From Epiperipatus broadwayi (taxonomy: Eukaryota; Onychophora; Udeonychophora; Euonychophora; Peripatidae): a stretch of 64,000 nt of DNA. The DNA is taken from assembly GCA_028023455.1 (NCBI GenBank), contig JAQFVV010006273.1, positions 556,001-620,000 on the forward strand, in the 5' to 3' direction. How positions within the stretch are numbered: position 1 is the stretch's first letter; each line of letters starts with the position of its first letter. The notes beneath the pieces are model-generated. The model made no database searches and was not told where the DNA came from. It saw only the letters and a program-made list of their open reading frames with translations. Shown in pieces: positions 1-12,294 of the stretch. Made by a program: the position numbers and the translations under genes.

Positions 1-3000
1 GTCAACAATCACTTAAAGTGTTTATTTGTTTTAAGTATCTTTCTTCATGTTATATGTTGCTTTTAAACAAGATTTTAATAATAATAAAGCTTTCTTTATT
101 ATAAAAATAATTTTTTTATTAATGAACATAATGCATTTGCTATGAAATCAAACATTTTCAATTAAACTGAATCATAGAATCTTTATTAAAAAAAGCTTTA
201 GCTCTTTTAATGTAAATACAGCTTTGTCCTGCACAGTAACTAAGTATCAAGTTATCTTCTGTACAACTATGTACTGAGCCAATACCATTGGAAGTTGTTT
301 TTTTATCCTTTTATACATTGTCTTATTTTCCCTACAGTCATATTTCTATGTTTTGAAACAATTTTATATGCCCCTTTAGATTTTTCAACTTTCCCATATT
401 TTTGAATCTTCTTTTGCTATGCCATACTATACTTTGAATATGCAATGTCGACTGAAAAGTGAATTCCATAATCAAATTTTTGACATCTTCAAAATAATTA
501 TTAAAAATCAAATCTTGTTATATCAAAGAAGCTCATTTCTCATGAATTTTAATTTCTATATATTCAATGGTTATATCTGGTTCTACTTTTAGAGTAATAG
601 TTTTCCCATTCAAAATTTTAAGATACCTGCCAAATATGTTTTTTCCTTAATCCCTTTTCTTCAAAATATGTACACTATTGATTAGAAATTTTTTTCCCCA
701 GCAATTACAAATAATTTACAATAAATCTCAGTATCTATGCCAATTTGTAGTTTTTTTCTACATTATTTACAAATTCAATTGTTTCTACATACTTCTGAAA
801 TTTTTTAATGAAACTTCTCCTAAGCTCTTTTTGATTCTAATTTATATTCATTTCCAATTACTGCATTATCCTCTCAGTATTAGTGTTAATTTCAGATTTA
901 CTTTTCTCTTTATTTTATAACATTTCTTCAGGATTTTTCTTTTTTAACCATTTCACAACCTGTCATTTTAACTTGCCTATTTTGAACATGTCACTATTTT
1001 AACTTAATTAAATCACTATTTCCTAATTGTTGCCCATTTCTTTATTTTCTCACTCCATTCTGTTCATATTTTTCTTACTATTTATTTTCATTAATTATTT
1101 TAATATCTATAATTATCATTATTTTCTTTTTCAGATAATTTCATAGTTGGACTAAATTTGATTTTTATCTATCTGACAAAACAACTATAACTGGTTTAAG
1201 CTATCTCAGGAAAGTGTCATATAATTATATATTTAGGTCTACCATAGTTGAAGCTAAATTAGGGACTGGCAGAAAAAAAAAGCAATTGAATGTACATTTA
1301 TGTTTAGGTGGCAATTACGTGAAAATGTGATTAGAACATGATCACCATCAAGTGGTCAATGCTGTAACATTTGTTAATATGAAGATATTTTAAATATATG
1401 CTTGCCTACAAGTTGCCATTTTATGTGTCTGAATTTATGTTACAAATGATAGCGGTAAAAATTGTTGAAATCTACATTTGCATGGAATACAATTCAAAAA
1501 ATCCTGAATATAGTGTGAGGTATGTGTGCTAAATCCTATTTCATAATAAAATAATATAAAAATAAAGTGAATTTTACAAATGATTGTATATATATATATA
1601 TAAAGACCATTCACATGCCATTTTTCTCAAAGAATGATTTAACAAAGAGTAATAACTAACAATAAGCTATTTCTTTTAATCTAAAATAAAAGCAGCAGAA
1701 GTGTGATAGATCTTGATTTAAAAGTTAATATTTAATAATATAATAAATATTACAATATAAAGCAGAAAATAATTATGAATATTTAAAATCACAAAAGACA
1801 TTTGTAAATATATTTTTAAATATAATAAAATTAAAATTCTCATCTACAGTATTCTTATAGGTTGTGATAATTCTTTAAGTTAGTGCATATTATTCAAATT
1901 AGTTATCTTATTAATTTTGTACATCAGTTTTCTTTATTGCTGGTGTCAATAATATTTATCCTTATGTTTTCTGACTTCTTCAGTATTCAATATCTTATGC
2001 CAGCAAATTATTGTAGATAGATGACTTATTTTCCAAACACCTGATTTTATAAGCAATATTTTAGATAGATCAACTATTTTTCAAACACAATTTAGCTGCA
2101 ATGACATTTTCTTTCTTAGGTATTAGGAGGTTTATCTAGATTGTTCTTCCTTCATATTTTTTGCAGGGTTTACATGAGTGGAAGAACAACTATAATCCTA
2201 AAGAGAATAATCTATCAGATCAATTGATATATTTTTTCATTTCTTTGCATAATATCATAATTTTGAAGTTACAAATAAATTATATTAATATTTATAAGTC
2301 TATATGCATGACTTTATTTTCAATTTGAAAATGCTAATGAATTATTCTCTATTTTTCCTGATATCTACCTATAGTTTCCCAATCTATAGCTTTTAGTATA
2401 ATGAATTCCTTAACTAACTGAAGATTTGAATTGGAGAAATGGCAATGAATAAATGAATGAATACTGACTAATGTCAATACTTCTATTATTTTAAATCAAC
2501 TGCCCATTCTATGTATATTGTTTGGCAAAAATATTGTTTTCTAAAATTAATCCACTTAAGTACTTCTTTTTACAAAAGTTTGTATTAAACATATTGATCA
2601 CTTTGTTTTTAATTGATTTGGATTTGATTTTTATAAATCCAAATATTTTATGATTTATGTTGGCAGATTTGATTGAACATCAATTGTAACTTATATTCAA
2701 TCTTCATTCTAATTACAAATGAGATTATGAAATTTTGCATTTATTTACTTTTCCAAATATTTGACATTATAAATTAATAATTAATTTCTTTTTTTTTTGA
2801 TTTTAATAAAAATATTATCCTCAATAAGGATAAATGTTTTAGTTTTACATAATTATTTTATATCTATTTCAAAACAATTACGGAAAGGCAAAAATTAAGA
2901 GAAATCACTATTTTTATGCATTTATATACATATTATCAAGTAGCAATAATGCAACAATTATTTTTACTATGTGCAAATTTTCTACTTTGATAATATATAG

Positions 3001-3825
3001 TAATCTTGAACTTTTTATAATAATTTAATCATTTATTTTCATTGTTACTTTGTTATTTCATTAAATACATATGTGTCACATTAAAACTTGATTTAATACC
3101 AGCATGGTTAATATTGTAATAAATGTTATCAGAAATATTTTCTCAGTATATATAGGAAAATCTTATTTCATTTAGTTCTATTATATTTCTCCCATCTGTA
3201 TTTTATTTCATGTTTATGATCTCATAACTAGCTTTGCATGCAGAATGTTATTTTCCCCAGCATCCATTATTCTTAAATTATTATTTTTATCATATTGGTC
3301 ACTGATAAATCACATTCCTAATACAACTTTTCTTATACAGATAGTTTATTTTTCAATTGATACGAAGTACTCTTTACTCTCTGCCCTTTTTAAAACTAAG
3401 GGAAGACTAGTTACAAGTACTCATTTGTAAATTTTTAATTATTTGCAAGTGCTTCTATATGTATGTGGGTATGTTACTAGTTTATATATTTTATTTGCAT
3501 TATTATTTTACTGCCATAGAATAAAATTTATTTATCAAAGATAATGAAATTGAAATTGGGCTGAACTAAAAGGTTCAAAAATTATATTTACTGTACATCA
3601 TGTTTGTTATTCACAAATAATAACATAGATCATAGAGGTATCTTACATCTTAAAATATTGTATTTTGAAACAAGGCATAATGTTTTATAAATAATTGAAG
3701 ATTTTAATGGAAAACATAGAGTTATGAACATGGGTGTAAATATATCGATGTCAGATATGCATACATAATGAGAGAGATGATCTGAGATTCTAAGCTAGAG
3801 GTAGTTGTAATATCATAAAGGCAAA
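1..3825. other. AT-rich stretch, no gene seen
   Basis: I see no convincing coding region, RNA gene or mobile element here. The short open frames are rich in Phe, Ile, Leu, Tyr and Lys, as expected from random AT-rich DNA, and none shows a known motif. A short TA dinucleotide run lies near 1587-1602. Ancient repeats too decayed to recognise may be present. Confidence 0.6.
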
Positions 3826-3995
3826 ACTCTCAATATAGGAGAGCCACTCAGTGCAAAAAAGAATAATCAATAAATGCAGGAAGGTCTGTGCATAAAATTC
3901 CTATCTAGTACCTATTCATTCAATATCCCCAGACTAATTTCTAGTTTGTGGCTTTCATCAGTGAGGAGCCTTGGATCTGAGAGCACTGCCTCTGT
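3826..3995 (-). mobile_element. Short dispersed repeat carrying a hammerhead motif (family B)
   Basis: This segment matches both arms of the palindromic element at 34586-34876: each has a block reading roughly AAACTCTC, then CAGTGCAA, then GTGCAYAAAAT, CTATCTA and CAATAT. The hammerhead motif lies at its right part and is read on the minus strand. There is no coding capacity. The boundaries are approximate because only two copies are in the window. By analogy with the tandem array at 6764-7661 it is probably a degenerate single copy of a related non-autonomous element spread through self-cleaving RNA. Confidence 0.55.
3921..3974 (-). ncRNA. Type I hammerhead ribozyme motif, family B
   Basis: Read on the minus strand, the order is stem I 5' strand ending CCTCA, the core CTGATGA, a weak stem II, GAAA, a short stem III and TC before TGGGG. 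CCUCA pairs with UGGGG over 5 bp with one G-U pair. Stem III reads A-U-U then A-G-U, which pairs with one wobble. Stem II here is poor (AGC against ACU, two of three pairs), so activity is doubtful. The outer part of stem I is only CAA/UUG. The layout matches the stronger copies at 6844, 7221 and 7598. Confidence 0.55.
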
Positions 3996-4829
3996 GAAAA
4001 ACAGCTTGTGTAAGCATAAAGAATTGTGATAATTGTAATATGGTAGATTTGACATGAGGGATGCACTGATTTTAAAAAAAAAAATTCAAATCTTTTCCCT
4101 TATTTGTTTTTATAAAATTAAAATTAAGATTGTAACAAAATAAAAGTATTAGCAGTAGCAGCTATTCATTTAAACAAGAGTAATCATTCCAACTTCAAGG
4201 GAAAACGATATCATTATCATAATAATACACTACAGATGAGTTTTGTGATGACTATACAAATCAGTCTGTGAACTACAAATACATCCACACATGCTGCTTC
4301 ATTAACCTATTTATTTTACATTTTGTGGTGATGATTTTTAACTTCTATAACAAACTTTCTTTCTGAAATATTTCAACTCTATGTCTAATTATAACTTTTC
4401 AATGTATGTGTCTTTTGCCATACTTTTACCAATGAAAATAATCAACATCACACATTTCTTTAGAATTTTTTTGAGAAAGTATTTATAATATAAAAAGGGT
4501 TTGCTTTTCACTACAAAATATCATTTTAGCAAGTATTGTATTCTTCATTTGTTTCATAATTTCATTCCAATGAACCACGCAAATTTACAATTAGTAATTT
4601 TATACTATTACATCCAACAAATTAAACAACATATTTACTGGTACTATAATCTTGCCATTGTATTTTTAAAATTTTACAGATTTTTCTTAAATAAAAATTT
4701 TCTAATACCATTATGTAACTCAAATATGGCATCCAAGTCTCCCTTCTATATAATAAATTAAACAAAATAACAAATCTTTATACAGCTAATTTAACTTCAA
4801 TAGTTATTTCACTGTGATGATTTGATTTG
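3996..4829. other. AT-rich stretch, no gene seen
   Basis: There is no recognisable element. The open frame near 4501-4761 has no ATG at its apparent start and a composition dominated by Phe, Tyr, Ile and Asn. I treat it as chance. Confidence 0.5.
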
Positions 4830-5400
4830 TTAAAAGCAGCTCTAAACAATAGTCTTGCTGTACTTCAATATCCAAGTTGTGCTTTACCTCATCATCTAAA
4901 TTCATTTCTACTTAAAAAGCTACCAATATTTTTAAATTGATATTTATCCTCAAGCTGATAATTCACCACCTTAAAAGTTATTGAAGATTTTTTATTCTAT
5001 CGTCAGCTGATAAAAAATTTAAGTTTTTTTAACATTAATTACTAAATCAAAATCTTTAAATATTGCACTCAAAACATTAAATATATTCTAGATCATCTTC
5101 TAAACTGGAAAAAAAATGCAATCATCAGCAAATTGTAAGGACAGAATCCAAAAAGATGAAATTCTTATTTTTGCTTTAAATTAAAAATAAATAATATGCC
5201 AGCACGACAACCTAACCAGACAGTGTGAGATAAATCATTTTCAGGCCATATTTTCCATGTCTATTCCCCTTTTGTGATAAGCAGAGGGATTCTTAAACAG
5301 TGCCCTAAACATACAATCTTTGCCAAACTAAAACTTCTATCTTCAGTACAGTTCCAACCAAACTCATTAGTGATTGCACTGTCCAGAGCAGAGATCACAA
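4830..5400 (-). pseudogene. Fossil LINE reverse transcriptase (RTE/CR1-like)
   Basis: Translated on the minus strand in shifting frames, this region keeps pieces of a non-LTR reverse transcriptase in the right order. There is a stretch like the linker before the active site (GILFIFNLKQK), then QFADDC, which corresponds to the catalytic [YF]xDD box. Next comes a piece resembling FKYLGS..LS (FKNIGSFLSR), then DDEVKHNLD, which corresponds to the conserved DDEV..RI segment of this LINE group. Stops and frameshifts separate the pieces and no start or end is preserved, so it cannot encode a protein. The AT shift relative to normal LINEs indicates long decay. Assignment to an exact clade is uncertain; reverse transcriptase origin is likely. 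Confidence 0.5.
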
Positions 5401-6763
5401 TTAAAAAGTATCAATTTATTAAATCTATTTCAATATTCCTTGCTTAATTTTTGAGCACTTGAGCTAAAAAAAAAATGAAAAAAGAAATTGGAATTAGAAT
5501 TGCTGTGATGTAGTTAAAAAATGAAAATGTGACTACATAAGAAGACAATCTCATCATCATAATTGATATAGGAAAATAACAAATGGCATGAGAGGCTTGT
5601 GGTAACTGAATGATACATTATTATTGAAAATAGTAAAGAAAAGAGCTAGACGAAAAGACTGCTTATATTGGTAATAATTGCTAAATCAACATCTTATCCT
5701 ATAAGGCAGAAAAAGGTACTCTTAGTCAGGTAACACAGTTATCTTCATATCTAATACTCATTCCATTATTTTCCACCTGTAGAATCCATTGATAACCTGA
5801 GCAAATATCTAGTCAATCTACTTTATATTAATCCCGATTTTTAAATATTATAATAAAATTATATATATTTATTTAACATTTTCCAAATAACAGATGTGGA
5901 ATGTTGTGATTTATAAAATCTGATTGTAGTTTACATATATTTTAATAAATAATAATTATTAAACTATTGTTCCGAATGGTTTGGTATAGTTACAGAGTGA
6001 TAAACTCTGGAGTTTAATAATGATTCATGAATTGCAATCCAGATCTGTCACTTATGGTGTTCGAATTTCTTAAAGAACTTTTGAATAAATCATTCAATTA
6101 TTTTTTTATTATAAAATTATTGTTACTTATAGTTTTAAAAAAGTTCATGATAGTATTTATTTTTATTCTTTATCCCTATATATATAAACAAAAAGCTTCA
6201 GCAGTAGTATTTTCAAATGTGAATAATAAAATAACCAAAAAATACAAAAAGAGTAAAAATAAAAATGGTATTATATTTTTCACAGACAAAATAAAGGAAA
6301 ATGAAAATAGTTTGGCAAATAACTTCTAATAATGAATGGTTTATATATAAAGCATTGAAAATTTTAATATCAGATTTTGCCAATAGAATAACTTATGAGG
6401 AATTTAAAAAAATTATATGATCTTTTAAAATTGAACTTCAAAGCACTAAAAAATGAGATTATATAAAGGACATAAAAAAAAGTATTTATTGCTTACATTA
6501 GATCTGAAGAAACTAATAAAAATGCACAGTCATGATTAGTTTCTCCTGATCAGATGACAAATTGCTCCTTAAATTTTAAAACAAGTTTGTTTAGTTTCTA
6601 AGCCACTTAATGTCTGATGAGAAATAGTAGGCTTTTATTTAAATCAAGAATCCTGGACATTTCTCAGAATTAATAAAACTATTAACTACTGTATTTTTAA
6701 TAATAATCAAGTTTATTGTAGTCAGTCAAGTTATTTAATATATAAATATATATGTTGGCTTTT
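5401..6763. other. AT-rich stretch, no gene seen
   Basis: Nothing is recognised. The 100-codon open frame at 6027-6329 is made almost only of Phe, Leu, Ile, Lys and Asn, has no motif, and looks like chance in AT-rich DNA. The last bases before 6764 differ from the left flanks of the tandem units that follow, which fixes the array boundary at about 6763. Confidence 0.5.
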
Positions 6764-6843
6764 CACGTGACCTAATTTAATAAAGCTCGTATTTACAAAT
6801 GTTATATATAGAACTTGCAAAATAAGCTCTTAACAAGCTTTGA

Positions 6844-6906
6844 GAATATCCTCAACCCCAGACCGGTTTCTGCTTCTGGCGTCATCAGTGAGGTGCCAGG
6901 ATATTC
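6844..6906 (-). ncRNA. Type I hammerhead ribozyme, family A copy 1
   Basis: On the minus strand: outer stem I GAATATCC pairs perfectly with GGATATTC (8 bp). An internal loop UGGCA/UUGA follows, then inner stem I CCTCA/TGGGG (5 bp with one G-U). Next come the core CTGATGA, stem II around loop CAGAA (GC/GC plus a C-A mismatch next to the core), GAAA, the self-complementary stem III ACCGGT, and C at position 17. Predicted cleavage is between plus-strand positions 6861 and 6860. All strictly conserved core bases are present. The loopless palindromic stem III suggests cleavage in tandem or dimeric transcripts, as in other type I hammerheads of retroelements. This is the best preserved copy. Confidence 0.85.
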
Positions 6907-7220
6907 AGCATTAGATTAAAAATACTAGAACAAGCCCAGCACTTTATCTAATATATAACTATTGAGTAGAAAATCTGAAATTGTCAGACATTCATATGTC
7001 TTCCAATCCAGCTATCTAGCTCAAATAGCCATATGGGACTAAACTAAGTTCAGATACATCATATATTAATAGCTTTAGCAATGTAAAATCGCCAAAGCCT
7101 TAATAGCAAAAAATAAAATGCTAAAAATAAAGTCAGATGTCACATGACCTAATTTAATAAAGCTCGTATTTACAAATGTTATATATAGAGCTTGCAAAGT
7201 AAGCTCTTAACAAGATTTGA

Positions 7221-7283
7221 GAATATTCTCAACCCCAGATCGGTTTCTGATTCTGGCATCATCAGTGAGGTTCCAGGATATTC
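7221..7283 (-). ncRNA. Type I hammerhead ribozyme, family A copy 2
   Basis: This copy lies 377 bp from copy 1. CTGATGA and GAAA are intact. Stem II has a proper T-A pair next to the core (TG/CA, loop CCAGAAT). Inner stem I is CCTCA/TGGGG. Outer stem I has 7 of 8 pairs. Stem III is weakened by one substitution (ACCGAT instead of ACCGGT), which leaves A-U, a C-A mismatch and C-G. Position 17 is still C. It is probably slower than copy 1, or needs help in trans. Confidence 0.8.
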
Positions 7284-7597
7284 AGCATTAGATTAAAAAT
7301 ACTAGAACAAGTCTAGCACTTTATCTAATATATAACTATTGAGTAGAAAATCTGAAATTGTCAGACATCCATATGTCTTCCAATCCAGCTACCTAGCTCA
7401 AATAGCCATATGGGACTGAACTAAGTTCAGATACATCATATATTAATAGCTTTAGCAATGTAAAATTGCCAAAGCCTTAATAGCAAAAAATAAAATGCTA
7501 AAAATAAAGTCAGATGTCACATGACCTAATTTAATAAAGCTCGTATTTACAAATGCTATATATAAAGCTTGCAAAATAAGCTCTTAACAAGCTTTGA

Positions 7598-7660
7598 GAA
7601 TATTCTCAACCCTAGACCGGTTTCTGATTCTGGCGTCATCAGTGAGGTGCCAGAATATTT
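7598..7660 (-). ncRNA. Type I hammerhead ribozyme, family A copy 3
   Basis: This copy lies 377 bp from copy 2. The core CTGATGA, GAAA and stem III ACCGGT with C at position 17 are intact. Inner stem I has one mismatch (CCTCA with TAGGG). The outer stem is AATATTC/GAATATT. Stem II is weak (GCCAGAATC). The repeat stops just beyond this motif, so the array ends with a ribozyme. Confidence 0.8.
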
Positions 7661-7661
7661 T

Positions 7662-8534
7662 ACATCAAAAAATAATGAAACATTTTAGGAGAAATTGTCA
7701 AAGTAAAGGATTTAATTAACATTATACTTAATAATAATAATAACTTAATTAATCAATTATATTTAATTACAGTGTAATTACCTTGTATTGTACTGTAAAA
7801 TTTTTGAACAATATTATTATTATATAAAAAAGAAGTGAATAATAATTTAACATTAATATGTATACACAGTATATATGTATCACTATAAATTAATAAGAAG
7901 AGCTCTCGGTTATTGTCAAGGATCAATTATATCTAATAGAAATAAAAAATATAGTTTATTAATAAAACAGCTAATGTTCATAAACTGAGGTCTGACACTA
8001 ATATATTTTTGTTATGCACATTACAAAGTCCTATAAAGTGTTGAATGCTAGAACATGATTTTATCTTTTTTACTATCTTGAAATTTAATTGAAATTATTC
8101 CCCCATTATTCTATTTGAAATTATTTCAGTTACTCCATTTGGATAAAACCATAATAATGATGGTTGACTATAGACTTCAGTAACAGTTTTATATTTCCCA
8201 ATAAAAAAATGCTCTAGAATTTCCTTAAATAATTTTGAAAATAGATAATGAAAACTTGATTGGTGAATTTAAACATAAGAAATGAAACTTTTGCACGACT
8301 ATTATTTCTTTTTTTTTCCTGCATCTCTAACTACATTAAAAATAAAAGTATAAAATACTATTCTACATATGCACCCAAATAAAACGAGGTAATGATCAAT
8401 GAGTGGCGGATGAATATAGACTAAAAATACTAAGTTCAAATCCCTCTATTTTACTATAGTAAACATTAAGTATACTGAATGAATAGGTTCATTAACAAAC
8501 CTCTTTTTTTAATAACATTTATGTATGGCACTAA

Positions 8535-8566
<32 letters not shown>

Positions 8567-8772
8567 AGCTTAAAGTATGATGAGAAATGTAGATATAAGT
8601 AACAATTATATATATAAAGTAAACCCAACTTATAATATGATTTTCATATCTAAAAACAAATAAATATGTTCTTAGAAATGCTGTAAAATTATTATTCATT
8701 TTTAAAAAAGTTAATGACTTCTAACAAATAATTAAATATATTAAATAACTGAATATCTTAAAAACTGATTTT
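7662..8772. other. AT-rich stretch; one possible SINE-end relic
   Basis: There is no gene. Near 8431-8465 the sequence AAGTTCAAATCCCTCTA followed by TAAACATTAAGTATA resembles the right end of the fold-back element at 13.4 kb, which also has a B-box-like motif there. It may be a small relic of that family. The rest is unremarkable. Confidence 0.4.
8535..8567. repeat. (AT)n(GT)n microsatellite
   Basis: About nine AT repeats pass directly into seven GT repeats. Confidence 0.9.
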
Positions 8773-8820
8773 ATATTTACAAATACAAGCTTATTAAATT
8801 AGGTCATGTGACATCTGACC
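8773..8820 (+). repeat. Inverted fragment of the 377-bp unit, spanning the unit junction
   Basis: The reverse complement reads GTCAGATGTCACATGACC followed by TAATTTAATAA and GTATTTGTAAATAT. This is the junction between consecutive 377-bp units in the array at 6764-7661, but it lies here in the opposite orientation and without the ribozyme. It shows that the copied molecule contained a unit-to-unit junction, as in a multimer or circle. Confidence 0.7.
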
Positions 8821-11061
8821 TTTTTTTTGTAAACTGATTTTATATATATATACAGTTTGCATTTTGTGTTATTATTATCCAAATATGATTATAAACCTAT
8901 AGTAATATATTATTATGATATAAAAATGTGAAGATGCAATTCCTTTTTGAAAAATAATAATTTCCTAAAAACCATGAATTTAGATCTAAAATTATTATCA
9001 GTTCATAAGTATTTATTCTATGATTTAAACAATTTCTACTTCCTTCACTACCTATTTTTCATAACCTTTGTTATATTAATATGTTAAATGACAAATATGA
9101 TCAATTTTATAAGAAATGATATTTGTAGTTGAAAAATATTGCTTTAAATAGTCATAATATTCTCTATTATATTATTATTAGTTTCTTTCTTTAAAAACAT
9201 CATATGTCAAGTAAAACAACTCTTAGAAGTTAGCTTATCTATCAAAGCAATTCCATTTTGGAAATGATTATATTTAAAATTGCCACGAATGAAATAAATT
9301 TAAGTTAAAAAAAGACAACCAAAAATAACAATATATAAAAAAATCTTTCAGAATTTGAATTATGTAATTAACAGATATTAATGAGACTTAAATTTCAACA
9401 TTAGCAAAAATAATAATTATGAAAAATGGGAAGTTATGACAAGAATAAAAAAGGATTATTTCCACCTATTAAAATATATTTGTAAATTATAATTACATAT
9501 GAAAATTATATTTAAGGCAAATAAAATAAAAGATGTAAAAAAAATTCAATTATTTTATAAATATAAATATTTTTTTTAGAAACCATGCAACTTTGATACA
9601 CTGAGACAAACATGAAAATATCAAAAAAATGTAATTCAAAATGAATACAAATATAATTATATAATGATAATGGAAGATTAAGGTGCTATGATAAATGAGT
9701 TATAAAGTGAAAATTGTAGATTATAGTTTAAGTGTTAAGAAATGAGAAGTATCAAGTTTTCACATGAGCATTTAAATTTGAAAAACTCCAGATAATAGAA
9801 ACATATTTCAATTACATGAAAAATGGATGTGCATATTCTGGAGCTATTACAGAATTAAAAGACAGTTAACAGTCACAAAACTGAAATTAATTTTATGAAT
9901 CTAAAATATTTTAAACTAAGACAATAATAAAAAAAGCTATTTAGAAATTAAAGAACATAAATATAAAATTTGCAAATTTTTAAATAAAAAAATAATTATA
10001 AGTAATATCAATATAATTGTTAATGTAAAATTCATGTGAAGAGTAGAAAACATTTAAGAAATATATTTAAAAGAAGCTGCAGCATAGTAGCATAGAATAT
10101 ATAAAGAATAAAAGAACAAAAAAGTTTGGCTTAAAAATTAAAAATATTTATTAGTAAATAATATATAAAAAGTATAATAAAGAAGTCAAATAATTTAAGA
10201 TATAATATGATTAAAAGAGAAATGTAATAAATTAGAACAAAGAAAAAATATTTTATTTACTCAATAGTTGAATAAAGAATCATGGAATTGAAACAGATAA
10301 TAATAAAATTGGAAGAAGCTACTAATAAAACATTTGTACATAAATCAAGAACATATATGTAAAATTACGAATTAGAAAGATATAGAAATGAATTTATAAA
10401 AAAAAAAATGTGTCCTCCCCTACTTTTTTAAATATTTAATTAAATACATTTCTTAACAACTATTGTTTAATAACGATGAAGTTAATATTGGGAAAAGAAA
10501 AATTCTTTATATCAGTTTTCGTGATAAAATTAATATTAGTAAATTTTTAAAAAATGCTGAATAGAACTGGGGGAATTTTTAGAAAGCTTATAATGAAAAA
10601 GTAGTAAATAATTACAGTTATAATCTAAAGCTGTGATTATGGATATAGATCTGAGAATAGATTAATGGGTGTTAAAGAGAAATTGAAAATAGAAGCCCTG
10701 TTAAGAGAATAAAAATTTGGTAAATAGGTTTTTAATATAAATAAAAGGTTTATTTTGTGACTCATTAAATTAGAATTAAATTGTCTTATTGATAAGTATT
10801 TTCAATCAATTATTAATTTATTTTTAAAATAGAGGTACATCATTAAATAATGTTTATCTAATGCAATGCATATTTTTTCATATTTTTCACTTCACCATTT
10901 TATTAATAATTTCATTACCGACCGTAAGGTTTTTTTGTTCTTTTACTTTCACATACTTTATAATTTGGGCTTTCCTTCATTTTTGGTATTACAAAAATAA
11001 ATAGCTTTTATTTAATATTGTATATTTTTTGTTTATAGGGATATAATAGTTTATCTAGACG
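8821..11061. other. A-rich stretch, no gene assigned
   Basis: There is no recognisable coding region. From about 9300 to 10900 the plus strand is unusually purine-rich, as in the decayed LINE at 14.9-16 kb, so an older LINE could lie here. I could not find ordered reverse-transcriptase motifs. Confidence 0.4.
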
Positions 11062-12247
11062 CTTTATAGAATTAATCAAGAATATGAAAATTAAAAGAAC
11101 TGATTACTAACAAGCTTTGAAGTGGAAAGTTTATTCACAAAAGTACCATGTGAAGAATCATTGACTATTGTAGGAAAACAATTAAATGGTGATAATAGCT
11201 TACAAATCAGAACAACTCTTGCTATTGATAGTATAATGAACCTATTAACATTCTGCATAACAATGACCTATTTTCAATACAACACAGAATTCTTCCAACA
11301 AAATCAAGGAATGGCTATGGGTTCACTACCGTCACCAATGACTAGTAATACTTACATAGAAAAAACATGAAACCATATCCATCTAAAGTTTGACTTCACT
11401 ATGTTGATAATGCATTTGTTATGTGATCACATGGTGGAGTTCTACTACAAACTTTCTGGAAACATATAACAACATATCCTCTTTTATTAAATTCACAAGG
11501 ACAAGAACAAAAATTGGCATTCTTAGAAGTTCTTGTGTCAAGACCCCTTCATGGCAAAATCAAAACTAGTTTACAGAAAATCCACACATACAGAAAAATA
11601 CTTATCATATTATATTCAATAACAACAGAAACCCATCACTATGGACAGAGCAGTTCATTCACAAATGAGTTATTTGAAAAAAGAAAAGACCCATGTAGAA
11701 CAAACTCTTATGAAAATGGTTATCTGTCAACTATTATTAAGAAAACCTCAAATAGACAATAAAAATAACCATTAAAAGAAAAAAAAGATTATTGGTACTG
11801 CAGTGTATCTATACATATCAAAAATAGCAGACAAATTAAGGAAAATCTGTAATCAGTCCAGAGCCATACCACACTATAAGGAATTCTAACATCTACAAAG
11901 CCTAAACATGAAATGCTGAAAAAACTATCTATGAAATATCATGTAAATGTCAAAGAATGCATATTAGTGAGACCAGTTGCCCATTGAAAAGTGACTTCAA
12001 GAACACAAACTGATGATTATAAAAGAAAAACAGATGTGTCTAAAATAGCAGACAATGTATGTACCAAGAGACATATGTTCAAATGGGAAAAATACAAAAA
12101 TATTGGAGAGGAAATTGTATAAAGAAGAAAATTCAAAAAAGCTGTTCACATGATGAATAACTCCATAAGTCAACCTAGCGTGATTATATATAATGTATGG
12201 AAACCACTAATCAACTTTGCTCTTAGAAAAAAGTGGAGAAATCAGGA
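11062..12247 (+). pseudogene. Penelope-like element: reverse transcriptase and GIY-YIG remains
   Basis: The region keeps a Penelope-like protein in order across several frames. At 11110-11160 is FEVESLFTKVP, the usual F(D)V.SLFT.VP box. At 11300-11345 is QQNQGMAMGSLPSPM, corresponding to Q..G.AMGSPLSP. At about 11395 is HYVDNAFVM, the catalytic YVDD box with the second Asp changed to Asn. At 11512 is LAFLEVLVSRPLHGKIKTS, corresponding to LPFLDV.V.R..G...TS. Near 11930-11975 is YEISCKCQRMHISET, resembling the Penelope GIY-YIG endonuclease (Y.I.C..C..YIGET), and a further block to about 12240 looks like the end of that domain. Frames change between 11371 and 11513 and stops occur, so it is dead. 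The 5' part and the terminal repeats are not recognisable. Function in life: target-primed reverse transcription with a GIY-YIG nick. Confidence 0.8.
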
Positions 12248-12294
12248 GAAACCTCATATTTAAATATATGATATTTCTGTTAACTGTGGCCTTT

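Larger units (their letters stand above)
6764..7661 (-). repeat. Tandem array of 377-bp hammerhead-bearing units (retrozyme-like)
   Basis: Two full units and one partial unit start at 6764, 7141 and 7518, each with CACRTGACCTAATTTAATAA. The spacing is exactly 377 bp both times, and the units differ by only scattered substitutions. Every copy contains a hammerhead ribozyme on the minus strand at the same offset, so minus-strand transcripts would be cut into 377-nt monomers. There is no open reading frame in the unit. Animal retrozymes are known as small tandem repeats with type I hammerheads that give circular RNAs and rely on a reverse transcriptase supplied by another element, possibly Penelope-like ones. 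A Penelope-like fossil lies at 11.1-12.2 kb. The third unit ends just after its ribozyme, near 7661. A fragment of the same unit in opposite orientation lies at 8773-8820. Confidence 0.8.

Noticed and set aside
6027-6329. 100-codon open frame
   Set aside because: Composition is Phe/Ile/Leu/Lys/Asn only, with no motif and no neighbouring gene signals; expected by chance in DNA this AT-rich.
6764-7661. CRISPR array
   Set aside because: The 377-bp units are contiguous and have no spacers; the array carries ribozymes and lies in eukaryotic DNA.
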